From: Penium margaritaceum
Lineage: Eukaryota > Streptophyta > Zygnematophyceae > Desmidiales > Peniaceae
DNA length: 64,000 bases
Assembly (NCBI GenBank): GCA_023375785.1
Contig: SZWC01008580.1
Span: forward strand, 31,963 to 95,962
Direction of reading: 5' to 3'
Shown here: one piece after another, positions 34,013-47,100 of the stretch
How positions within the stretch are numbered: position 1 is the first letter of the stretch
How the letters are laid out: the number at the start of each line of letters is the position of its first letter
Program-made: the position numbers and the translations under genes
Notes under the pieces: model-generated
The model's database searches: none
Seen by the model: the letters and a program-made list of their open reading frames with translations, nothing else
What the model was told of the DNA's origin: nothing

Positions 34013-34552
34013 ATACATAGCAGTCGTTGTAGCATTACCCATTGCTGCCATAAAATAGCCCGGCATCTCACCTACACCTACAGAAGCAGCAATTTCTACA
34101 ACAGCACTAGTCTCCGTAGCAAGAGTAGCACTAGTTGTAGCAACGCTTGCAGTTTCGACTTCCCAGCAGACAACGGATTGTGTTCCTTTGGTAATCCCTG
34201 TTTCAAGATGCGTCATGACCAGCGTCTCCCTAGGGCCCGTGGATTGGTGCGCGTAGTTAACTACGTAGGATCGATGACATATTTGATTCTGTGCATCTCC
34301 GAGGGTTGGGTCATCTACCACTTGGAGCACCAACCACACCTATAGCCGCCACCCCTTCTGATCCTGGAGCAGTCTTTGCTCCATAAGTGGCAGCAACATT
34401 GGTAGCCACAGCTAGACAGACTCCATTCTCCGGTTGTATTGCGGTAGTGCAGCTCGTCTCGTCTGGTCACGTTTGCTAACCCTGACGCCACGACCTCCGG
34501 GAGTGACAGTACTAATGGTCCCATCCTCTTCCGCGGTTTGGTGTTTATTGTT
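34013..34552 (+). pseudogene. Gag-like remains downstream of the leader (unit 1)
   Basis: The plus strand encodes Ala/Val/Thr-rich pieces (for example EAAIST near 34080) similar in composition to the B2 gag start. There is no clear domain. By position it should be gag. Confidence 0.35.
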
Positions 34553-35033
34553 GAAGTGAGCAATAACTCCGTTGAGTGACAACTTTGACATGGTGCAGTC
34601 TGATTGACAATCTGAGGTCTGTGCATGAAGTTATGGATTTTCATCCGTAAATTCTTGGGTGTGGCTCGGCCGGGAATTTCTTATGTTCAGGCCAGATTTA
34701 ATTCTGACATCCAGGTCCAAGGGGGGAAATGAGCTTGGATCTTCAAGTGCTGCATACACAACAGGACTGTGCATGCCTGCTGGCCCAGCTTGGTCAGCAG
34801 CTGCGCAGTGCAAGCAAGCACTGCTGGGTACTTGATCCTGACCAGTCAGGGTGGGGCTACACCTGACTGGACTGTTGGGACCGCTTGCATCAGCATATGC
34901 AAGCAGAGCTCTAGAGCAGGGACCACTCTGCATCAGGTGGTGCATGCACGACTCAGCATTGCATCAACTACCACATGCACGACTCAGGAGCTGCATCACC
35001 TACTACATGCACGACTCAGCAGCTGCATGCGAA
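34553..35033 (+). repeat. Truncated 5' end of element C LTR (unit 1)
   Basis: It begins TGTTGAAGTGAGC and matches the first 480 bp of the C LTR at 42535. It stops abruptly at the duplication junction. Confidence 0.85.
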
Positions 35034-35050
35034 GCCATCCCTGTCTGTCT

Positions 35051-35530
35051 GTACAGCTTACTGTGACCAGTCGGCCATGTCCATACTTGTGCCGATCCTT
35101 TATGCAGACCCAGATGGTGCTGGAGCACCGGTGGATGGTGGCTCCAAACACCAACAGCTGCTAGACAACTCCCACCGAGTCCCGGGGGCATAGTCCTTTT
35201 GCAGTCGCTAGAGTTTTCTTGGTGGACTGACTCTTGAGCCGATTTGTATGCCTTGCATTGTGCGTCTACGGATCAACGTTGTACTTGTATGTGTGACCAG
35301 TCGTAGTGTCCGGCTTGAGATTTTGCATCTCTATTTTCAGACGGTGTTGCAATTGGATTCTTGATCACAGATATACAGCCAAAACATCAGTTTTGGACAG
35401 GTTTTAGGCACATTGACACAACCACATGCGTCACCCACCGTGAATCATGGTAGTTTCTTATGCTGTGTGCTTGTCAGTTGTCATTCCGCTCTATGACATG
35501 GTGACGTTGTCCAGTCACCTTACGGACTAG
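35051..35530 (+). repeat. A-type copia LTR, 5' part (unit 2)
   Basis: Counterpart of 27069-27550. Confidence 0.75.
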
Positions 35531-35579
35531 TGAGTAAGGAGAAACCAAAAAAAGCTTTATGCTAGGGATCCACGCAAAG

Positions 35580-38500
35580 TCTCAAAAGTACAAAGTGATG
35601 CTCAACAATAATGTGCTTTGTGGGTACATGAAACACACCAGAGTTCTCTACAACGCGAAGAACACTCTGAATTTTACATTGTAGAATGATACAAGGCAGA
35701 GATTCACGCAACTCACAAAACAGAAGCTACAACCACACTGCCTCAACAACACCAACCCCTAGTGTGAAGTACTCAACCTCTCATGAGCTATGTATGATGC
35801 AGCCCTACTTGCTGCTACACCATGACGCAGTGGTGCCACCTAGCACAAACACGTAGCGAGTCCAACTGTGTCCATCAGGGCTCCAGGCCTAGTCACTGTC
35901 TGTGTAGCCATTGACTACTACCAAACATTACCATCAAATGCATAGTGCGAGGTACTGTGTGGAAACCACATACCACACCACTTGCACAATTGCGTGAAGG
36001 GCTCTTGCCCAAGGACACTACAAGAACTGTGTGAGGAGGTTGACGAGGAAGGCCATTTTGAGTCGTGTGGTCGTGGCAAAGTAAATCAAAGAGCCGATCA
36101 GGTGCAAGTACAAGGTCACGTCCATTGTCTCCTCTAGCTGTGCTCGATCGTCCACATTTAAGGCATCCTACCCATCAGGTGTGATGGGGATTGAGGCTGT
36201 GGGGACTATACCAAGGAGCTCAGAAAACCACTCCCCCACAATGTGGGCTTACGCAGCAAGATTGTGTGCCACGTATGATTATACATGATCTCCATCCCAA
36301 GGAAAACAGCCACAGGAGCAAGTCCTTCAACGTGCAGGCAGCCCGAAGGACTGCCCTGGCCTCTTTCACGGCCTCCATCAAACAAGAGCCTATGAAGACG
36401 TCTTTCCCATAGTCCAGGATGACTGTGAAGCTCTTCGCGGTTCGTCTGGGAAAAAGAGGCAGGCCAACGTCGCTCTGTATATAACTGGCACGTGTCACTG
36501 TGTCGGTGGTCTCTTGATTCCAGCACAAGAATGACAGCTTGAGGCCATACATGGCCTTGGACAAGGGCCAGATCTTGTCACTCACCTTGAAGCCAGGTGG
36601 CTGGACCATGTAGATCCTCTCCTATAGGGTGCCATGGAGGAACACATTGTTCATGTCCATATGGTGTAGCTCACACTCATGGTGAGAAACAACCCCGAAC
36701 AAAGTGCGAGTAGTGGTCATGCTGTAAACGGGTGCAAATGTGTCAATGAAATCTACACCCTCAACTTGTGAGAAACCCTCGTCTGCCAAGCAAGCCATGT
36801 AGCAATCTAGTGTGCAATCAAGTTTCTCCTTCTTGTGAAAGTCCCATTTGGTGTGTACAACCTTCCGTCGAGGTGGGAGGTCGACAAGCTCATAGACACC
36901 ATGCTCGCACATGGCTCTCAGCTCACCCTGAAAAGAAGCATGCCACAACTTTGCTTCCTAAGTCCACAATGCCTTCTTCAACATGCCTGAATGAGACACC
37001 ATCAGGCCAAGGACCTTAGTGTGAGGCTCACCACTCTGTACACTACCATTGGGATATCTCGATCCTGAGTCGGCTGTCCATTGAGTCGTGGAGGCCAGTG
37101 GTCAAAGACGGCCACCGGGCTCACGGGAGTAGCCTGAAGCTAAAGTGGTCACCTTTAGTTTCACAGCAAGCGGATGGTCTGCCTCTGCAAGGGTTGTAGG
37201 CTCATAGAGAAAGAGAGAGGACACAGCACAATCAATGACAGGTACAGGCGCACATTGGAAACGGGTGTAGGCCGAGGACCACGTGTGGCTGGGAATACCC
37301 CCAGTGGCACGACTATGTGTGCTGTAGCAAATTGGCATAGGCATAGGTATGCCTGTTGTGACCGATACTGGCACGGGAGTAGTTTTGTTCAGAGGGAGTG
37401 GTACCAAAGAACACTGACACTAGGACTAGATTAGGTGTCCCCGAGGAGACTGAAACTGGCATAGGAGCAAGTGTGACAGAGGGGACTGACACTGGCATGG
37501 GAGCAGGTGTGCCAGAGGGGATCAACACTAGCACGGGATCAGATGTGAAACAAGGGACTAAGACTTGCATGGGAGTAGGTGTGCAAGAAGGTACCGACGA
37601 GGCTGATGGACAGACAGAAAAAACGAAAAGATTCTTGTCAGCCGGAGACCAGGTGTAAAGTGAGGAGGCTTGGATGGACCCATCCATAGGTCTAGACTCT
37701 CCCATCCATCTTGAAGGCATTCATGTGTAAACGTGGTTTGCCAAAGACAAAATGATGGGCGTTAGGCAAGAGCCTAAAAGAGGAGAGCGTCTTGAGACTC
37801 AACGATGCGGTGGTGAGCGGGGTTCCAAAAACGTCAGGCCTTCGACCAGGGGGAAGTGTCGATGAAGGCACACATGTGACTCCAATGTGAGATCCCTACT
37901 GGTCCTCAACATACCAGATGTAGGCTAGGACCACTACACGCAAGCAAGACAGAGGTTGACACAGTGGCCAGACCATAACACATACGGCATGACATGGTCC
38001 GGAAGAGGACCGTGTGGCAGGCGGTTCCAGACCCACGTCACGTTGGGGAATCCCTTAAAGGCAAAGGACTCTAGAAGACCGTAGTGAGACCTCATGGCAT
38101 GGACCGCATCCTCTATAGTGTGATTTCAATGCTCAGACATGCCATTTGACTGTTGGATAGCAACAGTAGAGAACTGGTTGAAAACACCGTGCAAAGAAGG
38201 TATCCATCTCGCCTAAGAACTCAGCACCACGATCTGAGCAAAACATGTAGAGGGTGTGAGGAGAATGGCGCTTAAGCCTCACCAGCCACAGGCGGATGGC
38301 TAGGGTGTCATCACTCTTGTGGTGGAGGTTGTAGACCCACCTCATCTGGGTGAAGTTATCAGCCAGTGTGAGAACATATCTACCCCGATCTGAGATTGAC
38401 TGGACTGGGAGGGGATTGAGAAGATCTGAGTGGACCAACTCGAGCGGGCACAGTGCCTGGGAGGTGGAGCAAGGGTAAGTACAGCAATGCATCATATCCT

Positions 38501-39410
38501 GAGACAGAAGAGACACTTGGTCTTGGACAGCTTCCGGAAAGAAGCCGCATCAAGAGCAAGGGTGAAGGAGCTTGGACACAATATTTGAGCTCACATGACA
38601 AAGGCGGGAGTGCACTCAACACCGGTGCTCAGGGGAGAGAAAACCAATGACAAACTCATGCGTAGATTCGGAGGAAGGAGAGGAGGCAATGGGAGTGCAA
38701 CGACACCTATAATGCAGGTCATCATCAATTGAGGCACAGAGAACAATTGCACGAGTGTCGAGGGCACTCACTCTGGTATTGTCAGCGGTGTTCTCGACAG
38801 AGAGACCCATCTTGGTGCAATCACGAACAAAGAGCAGGCTAAGCTCAAGAGCAGGGATGAAGATCACATTGGAAATATACAAGGGGCCAGACGGACCATC
38901 AAATTGCACCATCCTAACGCCTTAGACAGGCAATGACTGACCAGACCCTGTGCGAACAGACCGAAGTAACATACCAGGGCCAAGGACCACAAAGTCGCTA
39001 CGACGACCCAACCTGAATAGAGTGAAATGGATCAACAGTTTCCCAAGTGGCAACTCTTGGAAGGGACCTGAGCGGGAGGTATGTTTAGCCCGGACCATCC
39101 ATATATTAAAAACAAGCCACTGCGATGACAAGTCACGTCATGGGTGGTGCTCGAGTCAATGATCAAAGTGCCACTCGCCTCACGACTTGTCATCGGTACA
39201 AAGCAATAGGCCACAGAGCACTCTACCACTATCGGACGCTTGGCAGAAGGACTCGGAACAACAACAAACAACAAGAGTCTGTGAATCTTCAAGCCAGTCA
39301 ATACATTCAGGTCCATCCTCATCACAAGCAAACTAAACTCCCCCACAAGACAATGAGCATAGTACGAGAAGGTTTGTGGACCACTCGGCTGAGACAACAC
39401 ACTTGCACCT
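35580..39410 (-). pseudogene. A-type copia pol, inverted (unit 2)
   Basis: Counterpart of the unit 1 pol, with the same domain order from protease (about 39130) to RNase H. The RT box reads DYGKDVFIGS, so it shares the Asp-to-Lys change of unit 1 and has a further Val-to-Gly change. An extra TAG near 36625 splits RT into two open pieces (36948-36622 and 36609-36220). The integrase Glu segment reads SNGMSEH followed by a stop. The protease motif is again DSSTTHD. The shared defects show the pol was already dead before duplication. Confidence 0.88.
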
Positions 39411-39743
39411 TGCTAAGTATGCGATGCGAGCAGCTGACAAAGCTCCGCAATTGTGCGATCCCGGGCGTCCTCGTCACTACTACCGCTGCAAGAAGCGATG
39501 GCGTCCGTTGCTTTGTGGTCATGTGGTGAGGTGGTCCGCCTGTGTGTCACCAGAGGACATCCGCTACATGCAAGCTGCCTGGAGACCGCGCATGACCTAG
39601 GTCAAGTCGAGGGGCGACCGGCACTCCATGTAGCGATGTGTACACCGCAGTTGTAGCAGTGGACAGAGCTTCCACTTCTAGTACTGTCCGACTACTATTG
39701 TTACTATCCCTTTCCGCATCTCTTTTTCTCCTTCTTCCCATGT

Positions 39744-40004
39744 GCAACCGCTACAACACCCAACTTTTTGTCGCTCAAGGTAGAGGAGGAGGAGGAAGTG
39801 GTGGAAGTGGGGCTCACGAACTGGGACAAAGGCGTAGGAGGGGTCGAGGTCACGAGTGCAACAAGCAGACTTCGCTTTAGATGTCAGTGTTGGGTAGTAG
39901 TCGATGGCTATAGAGACAATAACTGGCTACGGAGCCTTGATGGTCAGAGTCCGTCTGGCTATGTTTTCTTGTTCCGTGGCACCGCTATGTCGTGGCGTAC
40001 CTGT
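39744..40004 (+). pseudogene. Plus-strand gag and RNase H scraps (unit 2)
   Basis: Counterpart of 31760-32020 with further substitutions. Confidence 0.6.
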
Positions 40005-40669
40005 TAGTTTGCGTGGCTTCCACCCGTCACGACGGACGCCGATGGATTACCCATACATCCCACGTTAGTGGTATACGGTAGAGGAGAGTGTGATGACACG
40101 AAAGGCCTCTGGAAGATCCCAAGACCTCTCCATCATCTATGACAGCACCAGCAAAATGCGGTTGATGCTTTCCGGCAGCTCTGTTGACTTGTCTAGAGCT
40201 AGGAGAGTTTTCTCGGTGGGTTGAGACTCGCGCACCCAATGGACTGGACCGGTGCGACGAGGAGACCCGGTGGCTGTAGTAGTGCTTCCGATGACCAGAA
40301 AGCCGTGCGTGATGTTTGGATGTGGATTCCAAGATTTTCTAGCACTGCTTGTGTTTTCTGAGTGGTTGAGACCCGGGCACTCGGAGAGCTGTTCCGGTGC
40401 CTCGAGGAGACGACCGTTGATTGTTATCATAGTGTACGCAGTGTGTTCTCCCCGCTGACTTGTTTGGGTTCAGCTGGGTTGATGGGGCCCGGTGCGGCTA
40501 GCTGTCGGCGCCCCTACATAAGCCCACTTGGGGCTCATTTGTATTCCTCTCCTTGTTCATTCATGTTATGCATTCCAGACTTAGCCAAATTCTTGCCATT
40601 TTGCACTACACTAGCACACAGAGCTCATGTTTGTGTTTGCATGGGCCTGCGTGCTCTAATTCATTTCCA
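40005..40669 (+). repeat. A-type LTR, 3' part (unit 2)
   Basis: Counterpart of 32021-32685. Confidence 0.55.
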
Positions 40670-40672
40670 TCT

Positions 40673-40684
40673 TGGTATCAGAGC
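40673..40684 (+). promoter_or_regulatory. Primer binding site, tRNA-iMet (unit 2)
   Basis: TGGTATCAGAGC, identical to unit 1. Confidence 0.9.
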
Positions 40685-40689
40685 ACTGG

Positions 40690-41530
40690 GGGGCGTGCGA
40701 GCAGCAGAAGGAGCAGCACTGGGTAAAACACACAGAGAACGCGCCACGTGGAGCCATGCATGCAGCAACGTGAGGGAGCATGAAGTGGCTACAGGTGAAC
40801 GCCACAAGGGCGGTGAGCCACGCACAGAAGCATTAGCGACAGCGGCGGCAAGAGCAGTAGCAGCAGCAAACGTAGCAGCCGCGGCAGCTGCAGTGCCACG
40901 CAGTAGGAGTAGTGGTGGCAGAGCAACCGCTCACAATAATAGCTACATCGACGGCAGTAGCAGCAGCAGCGGCGTGTGGCAGCATTTGCAGCAGCTGCGC
41001 CTGCGGCTGCAGTAGCAGCATTGGTAGTTGTTGTACCGCATAGCAGCAACAGCAACAGCGGTAGCAGCAGTGGCAGCAGCAGCAACCAGCAGCAACAGCG
41101 ACGGTGCACAACATCAAGCAGCAGCAATTTCGGCGACGCATAGAAGCAGGAGCAGCGGCGGCAGCAGCAAGCAGCATCAATTGCAATAGTGCACAGCAGC
41201 AGTAGCGGCGGCAAAAGCAGCAAGCAGAAGCAGTAGTAGCGAGTAGCAGCAGCATTAGCTATAGCAACAAGCAGCAACAGCGAAGGTGCACAACATCGAG
41301 CAACAGCAATTGTGGCGACGCATAGAAGCAGGAGCAGCGGCGGTAGCAGCAAGCAGCAGAAATAGCAACAGTGTACAGCAGCAGCAGCGGTGGTGAAAGC
41401 AGCAAGCAGAAGCAGTAGTAGCGGGTAGCAGCAGTAGGAAAGGCGGCCAAATTTGCAACCGCCACTGCAGCAGCAGTAGCAGCCATCGCCACAATAGCTG
41501 CATCCAGAACAACAGCGGTTGCTGCTGCCA
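40690..41530 (+). repeat. CAG/GCAGCA-rich 5' leader (unit 2)
   Basis: Counterpart of 32703-33545; triplet numbers differ in several places. Confidence 0.8.
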
Positions 41531-41576
41531 CCTGCGTTCTTGAAACCCTCCCCACTCTCTTGAGAAGGCTCCTTGA

Positions 41577-41995
41577 AGGCCAAGTGGGCCCCCCTTGACG
41601 GGCTCTCTTGGAGGGGCCCGTCGAGCCCCTGCCCTCGAGGGGCCCCTCAGAGGGGCCCGTCAGGCCCCTCGGCCCCTTCGGCACCGTCGGCCCTGTCGGC
41701 CGATCGACGGAGGGGCCGACCACAAGAGAGGGGCGAACCCCCCTCCCTTCCCCTCCGTCGGTCCTTCGGCCACCCACTCGCTCGCACATAGTACAAGCGA
41801 GTGAGCTAGACAGGCCGGAGCCCTCCCCTCCTATTCCTTTGTTTTCTCATTTGCCGCACTTCCAAGAGGCAATCAAGAAAAGGGAGACGCAAGAAAACAA
41901 AGTTGAGGGAAAAAGGCAAAAAAAAAGGAAAGAGAAAGAAAAGGGGGTGGGGGAAAGACAAAAAGGGGGCTGAGAGTTAGAAGAGGGAAAAAAAG
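41577..41995. repeat. GC-rich palindromic block and polypurine stretch (unit 2)
   Basis: Counterpart of 33590-34012. Confidence 0.75.
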
Positions 41996-42534
41996 CTATA
42001 CATAGCAGTCGTTGCAGCATTACCCATTGTTGCCATAGAATAGCCCGGCATCTCACCTACACCTACAGAAGCAGCAATTTCTACAGCAGCACTAGTTTCC
42101 TTAGCAATAGTAGCAGTAGTTGTAGCAGCGTTTGCAGTTTCAACTTCCCAGCGGACAACGGATTGTGTTACCTTGGTAATCCCCGTTTCAAGATGCGTCA
42201 TGACCAGCGTCTCCCTAGGGCCCGTGGATTGGTGCGCGTAGTTAACTACGTAGGATCGATGACATACTTGATTCTGTGCATCTCCGAGGGTTGGGTCGTC
42301 TACCGCTTGGAGCACCAACCACACCTATAGCCGCCACCCCTTCTGATCCCGGAGCAGTCTTCGCTCCATTAGTGGCAGCAACATTAGTAGCCACAGCTAG
42401 ACAGACTACATTCTCCGGTTGTATTGCGGTAGTGCAGCTCGTCTCGTCTGGTCACGTTTGCTAACCCTGACGCCACGACCTCCGGGAGTGACAGTACCTA
42501 ATGGTCCCATCCTCTCCCGCGGTTTGGTGTTTAT
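41996..42534 (+). pseudogene. Gag-like remains interrupted by element C (unit 2)
   Basis: Ala/Val/Thr-rich pieces as in unit 1. Element C begins at 42535. The sequence that followed before insertion is probably 50539 onward. Confidence 0.4.
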
Positions 42535-44161
42535 TGTTGAAGTGAGTAATAACTCCGTTGAGCAACAAATTTGACATGGCGCAGTCGGATTGACAATCTG
42601 AGGTTTGTGCATAAAGTTATGGATTTTTATCTGTAAATGCTTGGGTGTGGCTCGGCCGGGAATTTCTGATGTTCAGGCCAGATTTAATTCTGACATCCAG
42701 GTCCAGGGGGGGAAATGAGCTTGGATCTTCGAGTGCTGCATACACAACAGGTTTGTGCATGCGTGCTGGCCCAGCTTGGTCAGCAGCTACGCAGTGCAAG
42801 CAAGCACTGCTGGGTACTTGATCCTGACCAGTCAGGGTGGGGCTACACCTGACTGGACTATTGGGACCGCTTGCATCAGCATATGCAAGCAGAGCTCTAG
42901 AGCAGGGACCACTCTGCATGAGGTGGTGCATGCACGACTCAGCATTGCATCAACTACCACATGCACGACTCAGGAGCTGCATCAGCTACTACATGCACGA
43001 CTGCACAGCTGCATGTGGAGCCAAGAGTGGGGACCGTCCTACGGCAGCGACAACATGTGCGACCCAGCGGCTGGGACCATGGCCAAGTTAGCAGCATTAA
43101 GGAAGCTTCCTTGAGGAGGAATCTGCATGCCTTGGACTGGGAAGATTCCTTGAGGAGGAAGCTACGACCTTACAGCAGGAAGTTTCCTCTAGGCACAGAG
43201 CATCTGGTCAACTTGCCAGGATCCCAGTATAAAAGCAGACTAGACTCAGTCAGTCCAATAACTTCAGCAGTAACTCAATAAGCAACTCCAACATCAACTC
43301 CAACGACCAGCGGTCCATCTCTGCCAGAAAACGCCTCAGACAAAGACTCTGCAATCACTCTCATATCAAGACCCCAATAAGCCTGGCAGTAGTCTGCCAG
43401 CCTGGGCAGGAGGACGCCCTTGACTACCTGAAGGCCTCACTACCTCAGTGTGGTGGCCAGACTACGTGCAAGACTCAAGCTGTCTAGCTTGAGCTGTCTT
43501 GTTTGATGTTGAATATCTGTGGACTAGGAGTTTTGTCTAGGCGTAAGAGCCCAGAGTTAGTGTCTGACCTCAGCTCTGCTTTAGAGAGCTGATTCTGTCT
43601 AGACAGTCCGACTGTGTTGGAGTCTCCCTTTGTCGACCCAGTGTGTTTGGCAGTGCTTTGTCAGCCTAGTTTGGAGGGTCTAGAAGCTGTGAGTCGTGCT
43701 AGAGTTCCTCTCTCTTGACCCAGTATGCCTGGTAGCCCTGTGTCAACTTGGCTAGGAGGGTCAAAATTCCTCTGACGACCCAGTAAGCCTGACAGTGGCT
43801 GCCAGCGTGGAGAGGAGGCTACCTTGACAACCTGGAGGCCATTTCACCAGAATGTATGGTGACCGTGCTGAGACAATTGCAATGATAGCCTTGAAGGCCA
43901 AGCAAGGTGTTGCGCCCTTGGATGGGACATTATCTGTCATTGAGCATTGAGCTGAGTTGTGTTTTGCTGCTGCTTCCTTCTACCATTCTTGTACTTGATA
44001 GTCCTTTTCAATTACAAGTTGAATCCAAGTCTTCCGCTTCCACACATTGGAGTACAAGGTTTGCTTGCTGGGCACAGAGATCCTGGACAGCAACAAGACC
44101 CCCTTGTTCCATCAGAGCATGCGGTGACTTTGTCACTGCAGGCTCCTTAAAAAACCCAACA
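42535..44161 (+). repeat. 5' LTR of C
   Basis: It starts TGTTGAAG and ends CCCAACA just before the primer site. It has a TATA box at 43228-43235. Between about 43370 and 43830 several diverged copies of a GACCCAGT..GCCTGGCAG unit follow the presumed transcription start. Confidence 0.88.
43228..43235 (+). promoter_or_regulatory. TATA box of the C 5' LTR
   Basis: TATAAAAG; the 3' LTR has the same box at 49601-49608. Confidence 0.7.
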
Positions 44162-44173
44162 TGGTATTAGAGC
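44162..44173 (+). promoter_or_regulatory. Primer binding site of C
   Basis: TGGTATTAGAGC, one change from the plant tRNA-iMet site TGGTATCAGAGC, directly after the LTR. Confidence 0.8.
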
Positions 44174-47100
44174 ACAAGGACGTCTACACATGCTCAACAT
44201 GCGATTTGAGCAGCACACCTGTGCCGCAAGCAAGAAGCAGTAGCTACAGCTCAAGCTTCAAAGGATGACAAGGACTATCATGACTCACCTGTGGCAGGTT
44301 GAGAGCGTGACGTGGCGATCCTGCACACATGGATTCATTCAGGAAGCTTTCAGCGACCTCAACATAGAGAGCCCATGCTCGGACTCTCAACAGTTGAATG
44401 GCCTCTTAGCGCCAAGCTTGTGCATGGACCAAGGATGTGGTCCAAGGAGAGAGTAAGCAATAGCTGAGGAGGCAAATCGCTCAAGAGAGGAGGCGCTTCC
44501 GACAAGTGCACGATGAGACAACGTGCATGCAAATGAAGCCTTGCGGCAGCAGTTGATTGACAGGTGTCTTGCGCTATTACCTTCTAAAGAACAGCGCACA
44601 CGTTTTGAAGCTCAACGTCCACAGCTTCAATAGTAATTGTCCCACACTCAGCAGCAGGTGCATCTTTAGCATCAGCTTCAACTGGCACAACTACCATCGT
44701 CATCAACTACAGTAGTCCCACAAGCAGATGTGGCACACTTCATGCCACAAGCTCTCATGCCAGTGCAGATCCTAGTGAAAAGATCTGCAACGTACGGCAT
44801 GATACAGCTTTTGCATGGTTCAGCCACAACACACTACAATGGAGGTGCCATCCGTGGCACTCGTACCACCACTTCTTGATACAGGTCAGCATGAGACAGC
44901 TGGGGAGCAAGCTTTCAAACATGAAAGCGTAGAGCAACGGCAGCAGATTGGCAAGCAACAGCTCTTTGCCAACGGGAGCCGCATACCTGTGAGCTGCCAG
45001 CTGCCCAGGCAGCTCAACCTAAAGGTCAGGTGACGCAGATCCAGCAAGAGAATGAGGCCTTGCCGCTGAATAAGGCTTCATCAGCGTCATAGAAGCCATC
45101 TGCACGACTACCACAGTTCAGTTCTCCTCCAGACATGCCAGAGCGTGCTCGTCCTGAGCAATCAAAATCAGCTTCATCTGCTTATGGAGGAAGCGTGCAT
45201 ACGCTTGTGGTGTCCCTTGAAGCATCCACAAAAGCACCATTGCAACAGTCAAAGCATGTAGTGGTGCCACAAGGCTTTCAAGTGCCACAAGCAACAGCTG
45301 ACGACAAGCAGTAGTACTTTGCAAATACCCACATGATGATGTCATGAGGGTCGGCATCACTCCATGCACTGCTTTACGAGTCGCAAGCAGGGAAGCCATT
45401 GGCAACAACCCAGGTTGCCAGAGAGCCAAGGCAAGTAGCCATCTTGTAGGAGCTCATGGAGGGTGGAGTGATGACCAAGGAACCAGGTTACCATCAGCAG
45501 CCTCACAGCGGCAAGCAACAGTCGCAGAGACAGTGCCTACTTGAGAGAAAAGTGTCGGCATTAGTGGTCACAAGGTTGGACACCTCGCCAAACGTCCAAA
45601 AGCTGACCAACGAAGCGGACAGCGGCTCCGCATCCCAGACGGAGTTCTCATGCTCCATCCAAGTGAAGATAACCCAGCAGCTAAATGTTGATGGTGCAGT
45701 AGAGCAGCCAAGGTGGATGTGTCTTCAGCAGCAAACAGAGGTTCACATGAGCCTCAAAGCGCATGACAAGTTGATTCTTCATCAGCTTGTACAAAGCCAA
45801 CGCGACCGCAGCATGCACTACCCATGCAGGAGGCGGCCAAGGAGAAGCCAGCGTACGACCTGTAAGAGCAACAGTGATGCAGCAAGTACTCGTGTATGGA
45901 GCCACGAGTATGTGGGAGCTCAAAGATTGAGCTTACAAGCCGCAAATGTATCGACACGTGGTCAATACAAGAGGAAGCAGCACGGTGGAAGATGCGGGAC
46001 AGCTCACCACCACCGGCGTAGCAGTGACGAACACACCAAGATTGGGTCACTCATCAGCAACTCCTCATTTGCTTCTCAATACCGCAAGACATGTTCCATG
46101 ATGCGAAGCAAGCAACGGCAAAAGAAGAAGAAGAAGAGGAAAAAAGAAGGATGGGCTCCTTAAAAAATGAGGGTTAGGAGCCTGACGCAGTAGTTGGTTG
46201 CAAGTTGACGTCGGCGACAACAGGAGCAGCCGTGACATCGCCAACAACACATTCTGCCAGTAGCAGCAAAATTTGCTAAAGGAATAGCAAATGAGATCCC
46301 GGAGTGAGGGGAAGGCAGAGTGAAGGCGTTATTCAAGCCCTTGAAGGAGCCCCCAATGCAGCGAGCTGAGAAAAAAAAATCTTGCCGGAACGGCAGGTGG
46401 ACGCAATAAGCCCACCACGTGTTTGGTTGCATGCACGAATGGAGCATTTACGCTCCATGGAAAATTCTTGCCAGAGTGGCAGGTGGAGGCAGCAAGCCGA
46501 CCTGGTGTTAGGTGGCATGCACAAATGGAGCAGTTAAGCTCCATGTCAAAATCCTGCCGGGGCTACAGGTGGATGCAATAAGCCCACCACGTGTCTGGTG
46601 GCATGCATGAATGGAGCAGTTACGCTCCATGAAAAAATCCTGCCGGAGTCGCAGGTGGAAGCAGCTAGCCCATCTTGATGAAGTCGGCATGCATGGAGAC
46701 TGGCGACATGCGCAATTTGCTCACAGGTACTCAACACCAGATTATGCAGCCAGTCAAAAATCGTGACAGAGACGTCGGACCTCTGGAGCAGTCGAGGACC
46801 TCGTCCTCGGATTTCCACCTGAAGGCAAAAGCTGGTGGAGGGGCAAGTTCACTCCTCACGCTCGCAAGTCACACTCTACAAACAGCGTGCTGAGTAGCAA
46901 CTGATCCCATAGCAGGAGCTGAAGTAGTAGTGTAGCAGTCGGAGCAGCTGTCGGAGTGAAGGCGAGGAGTCCAAGATCCAGGAACGACCTTGGAGCACGT
47001 TGTCGTGATCACGAGCTACGTGGCTAAGCCCGTCCGTCATGCGGATCGGAGCTGTAAAGCCAACCTATATGCGGTGCCTTGTGGACGGTGGAAGCAACGA

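Larger units (their letters stand above)
27052..35033. repeat. Tandem segmental duplication, copy 1 (7982 bp)
   Basis: It aligns with 35034-43019 at a near-constant offset of 7980-7990 bp, with a few percent substitutions and small indels. GCCA occurs at the left edge (27052), the junction (35034) and the right edge (43020), the pattern of a microhomology-mediated tandem duplication. Contents: plus-strand copia LTR piece, inverted pol, plus-strand LTR end, primer site, CAG-rich leader, gag-like region and the first 480 bp of the LTR of element C. Confidence 0.85.
35034..43019. repeat. Tandem segmental duplication, copy 2
   Basis: Same content and order as copy 1. It continues beyond 43019 into the full element C, so this is the copy that keeps the original right flank. 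Confidence 0.85.

Noticed and set aside
40789-41583. A 264-codon Cys/Leu-rich minus-strand frame, like a secreted Cys-rich protein
   Set aside because: It is the reverse of the CAG-rich leader; unit 1 and element A give similar meaningless frames.
46381-46720. CRISPR-like array
   Set aside because: Units are contiguous 86-bp tandem repeats without spacers, in a eukaryotic retrotransposon.
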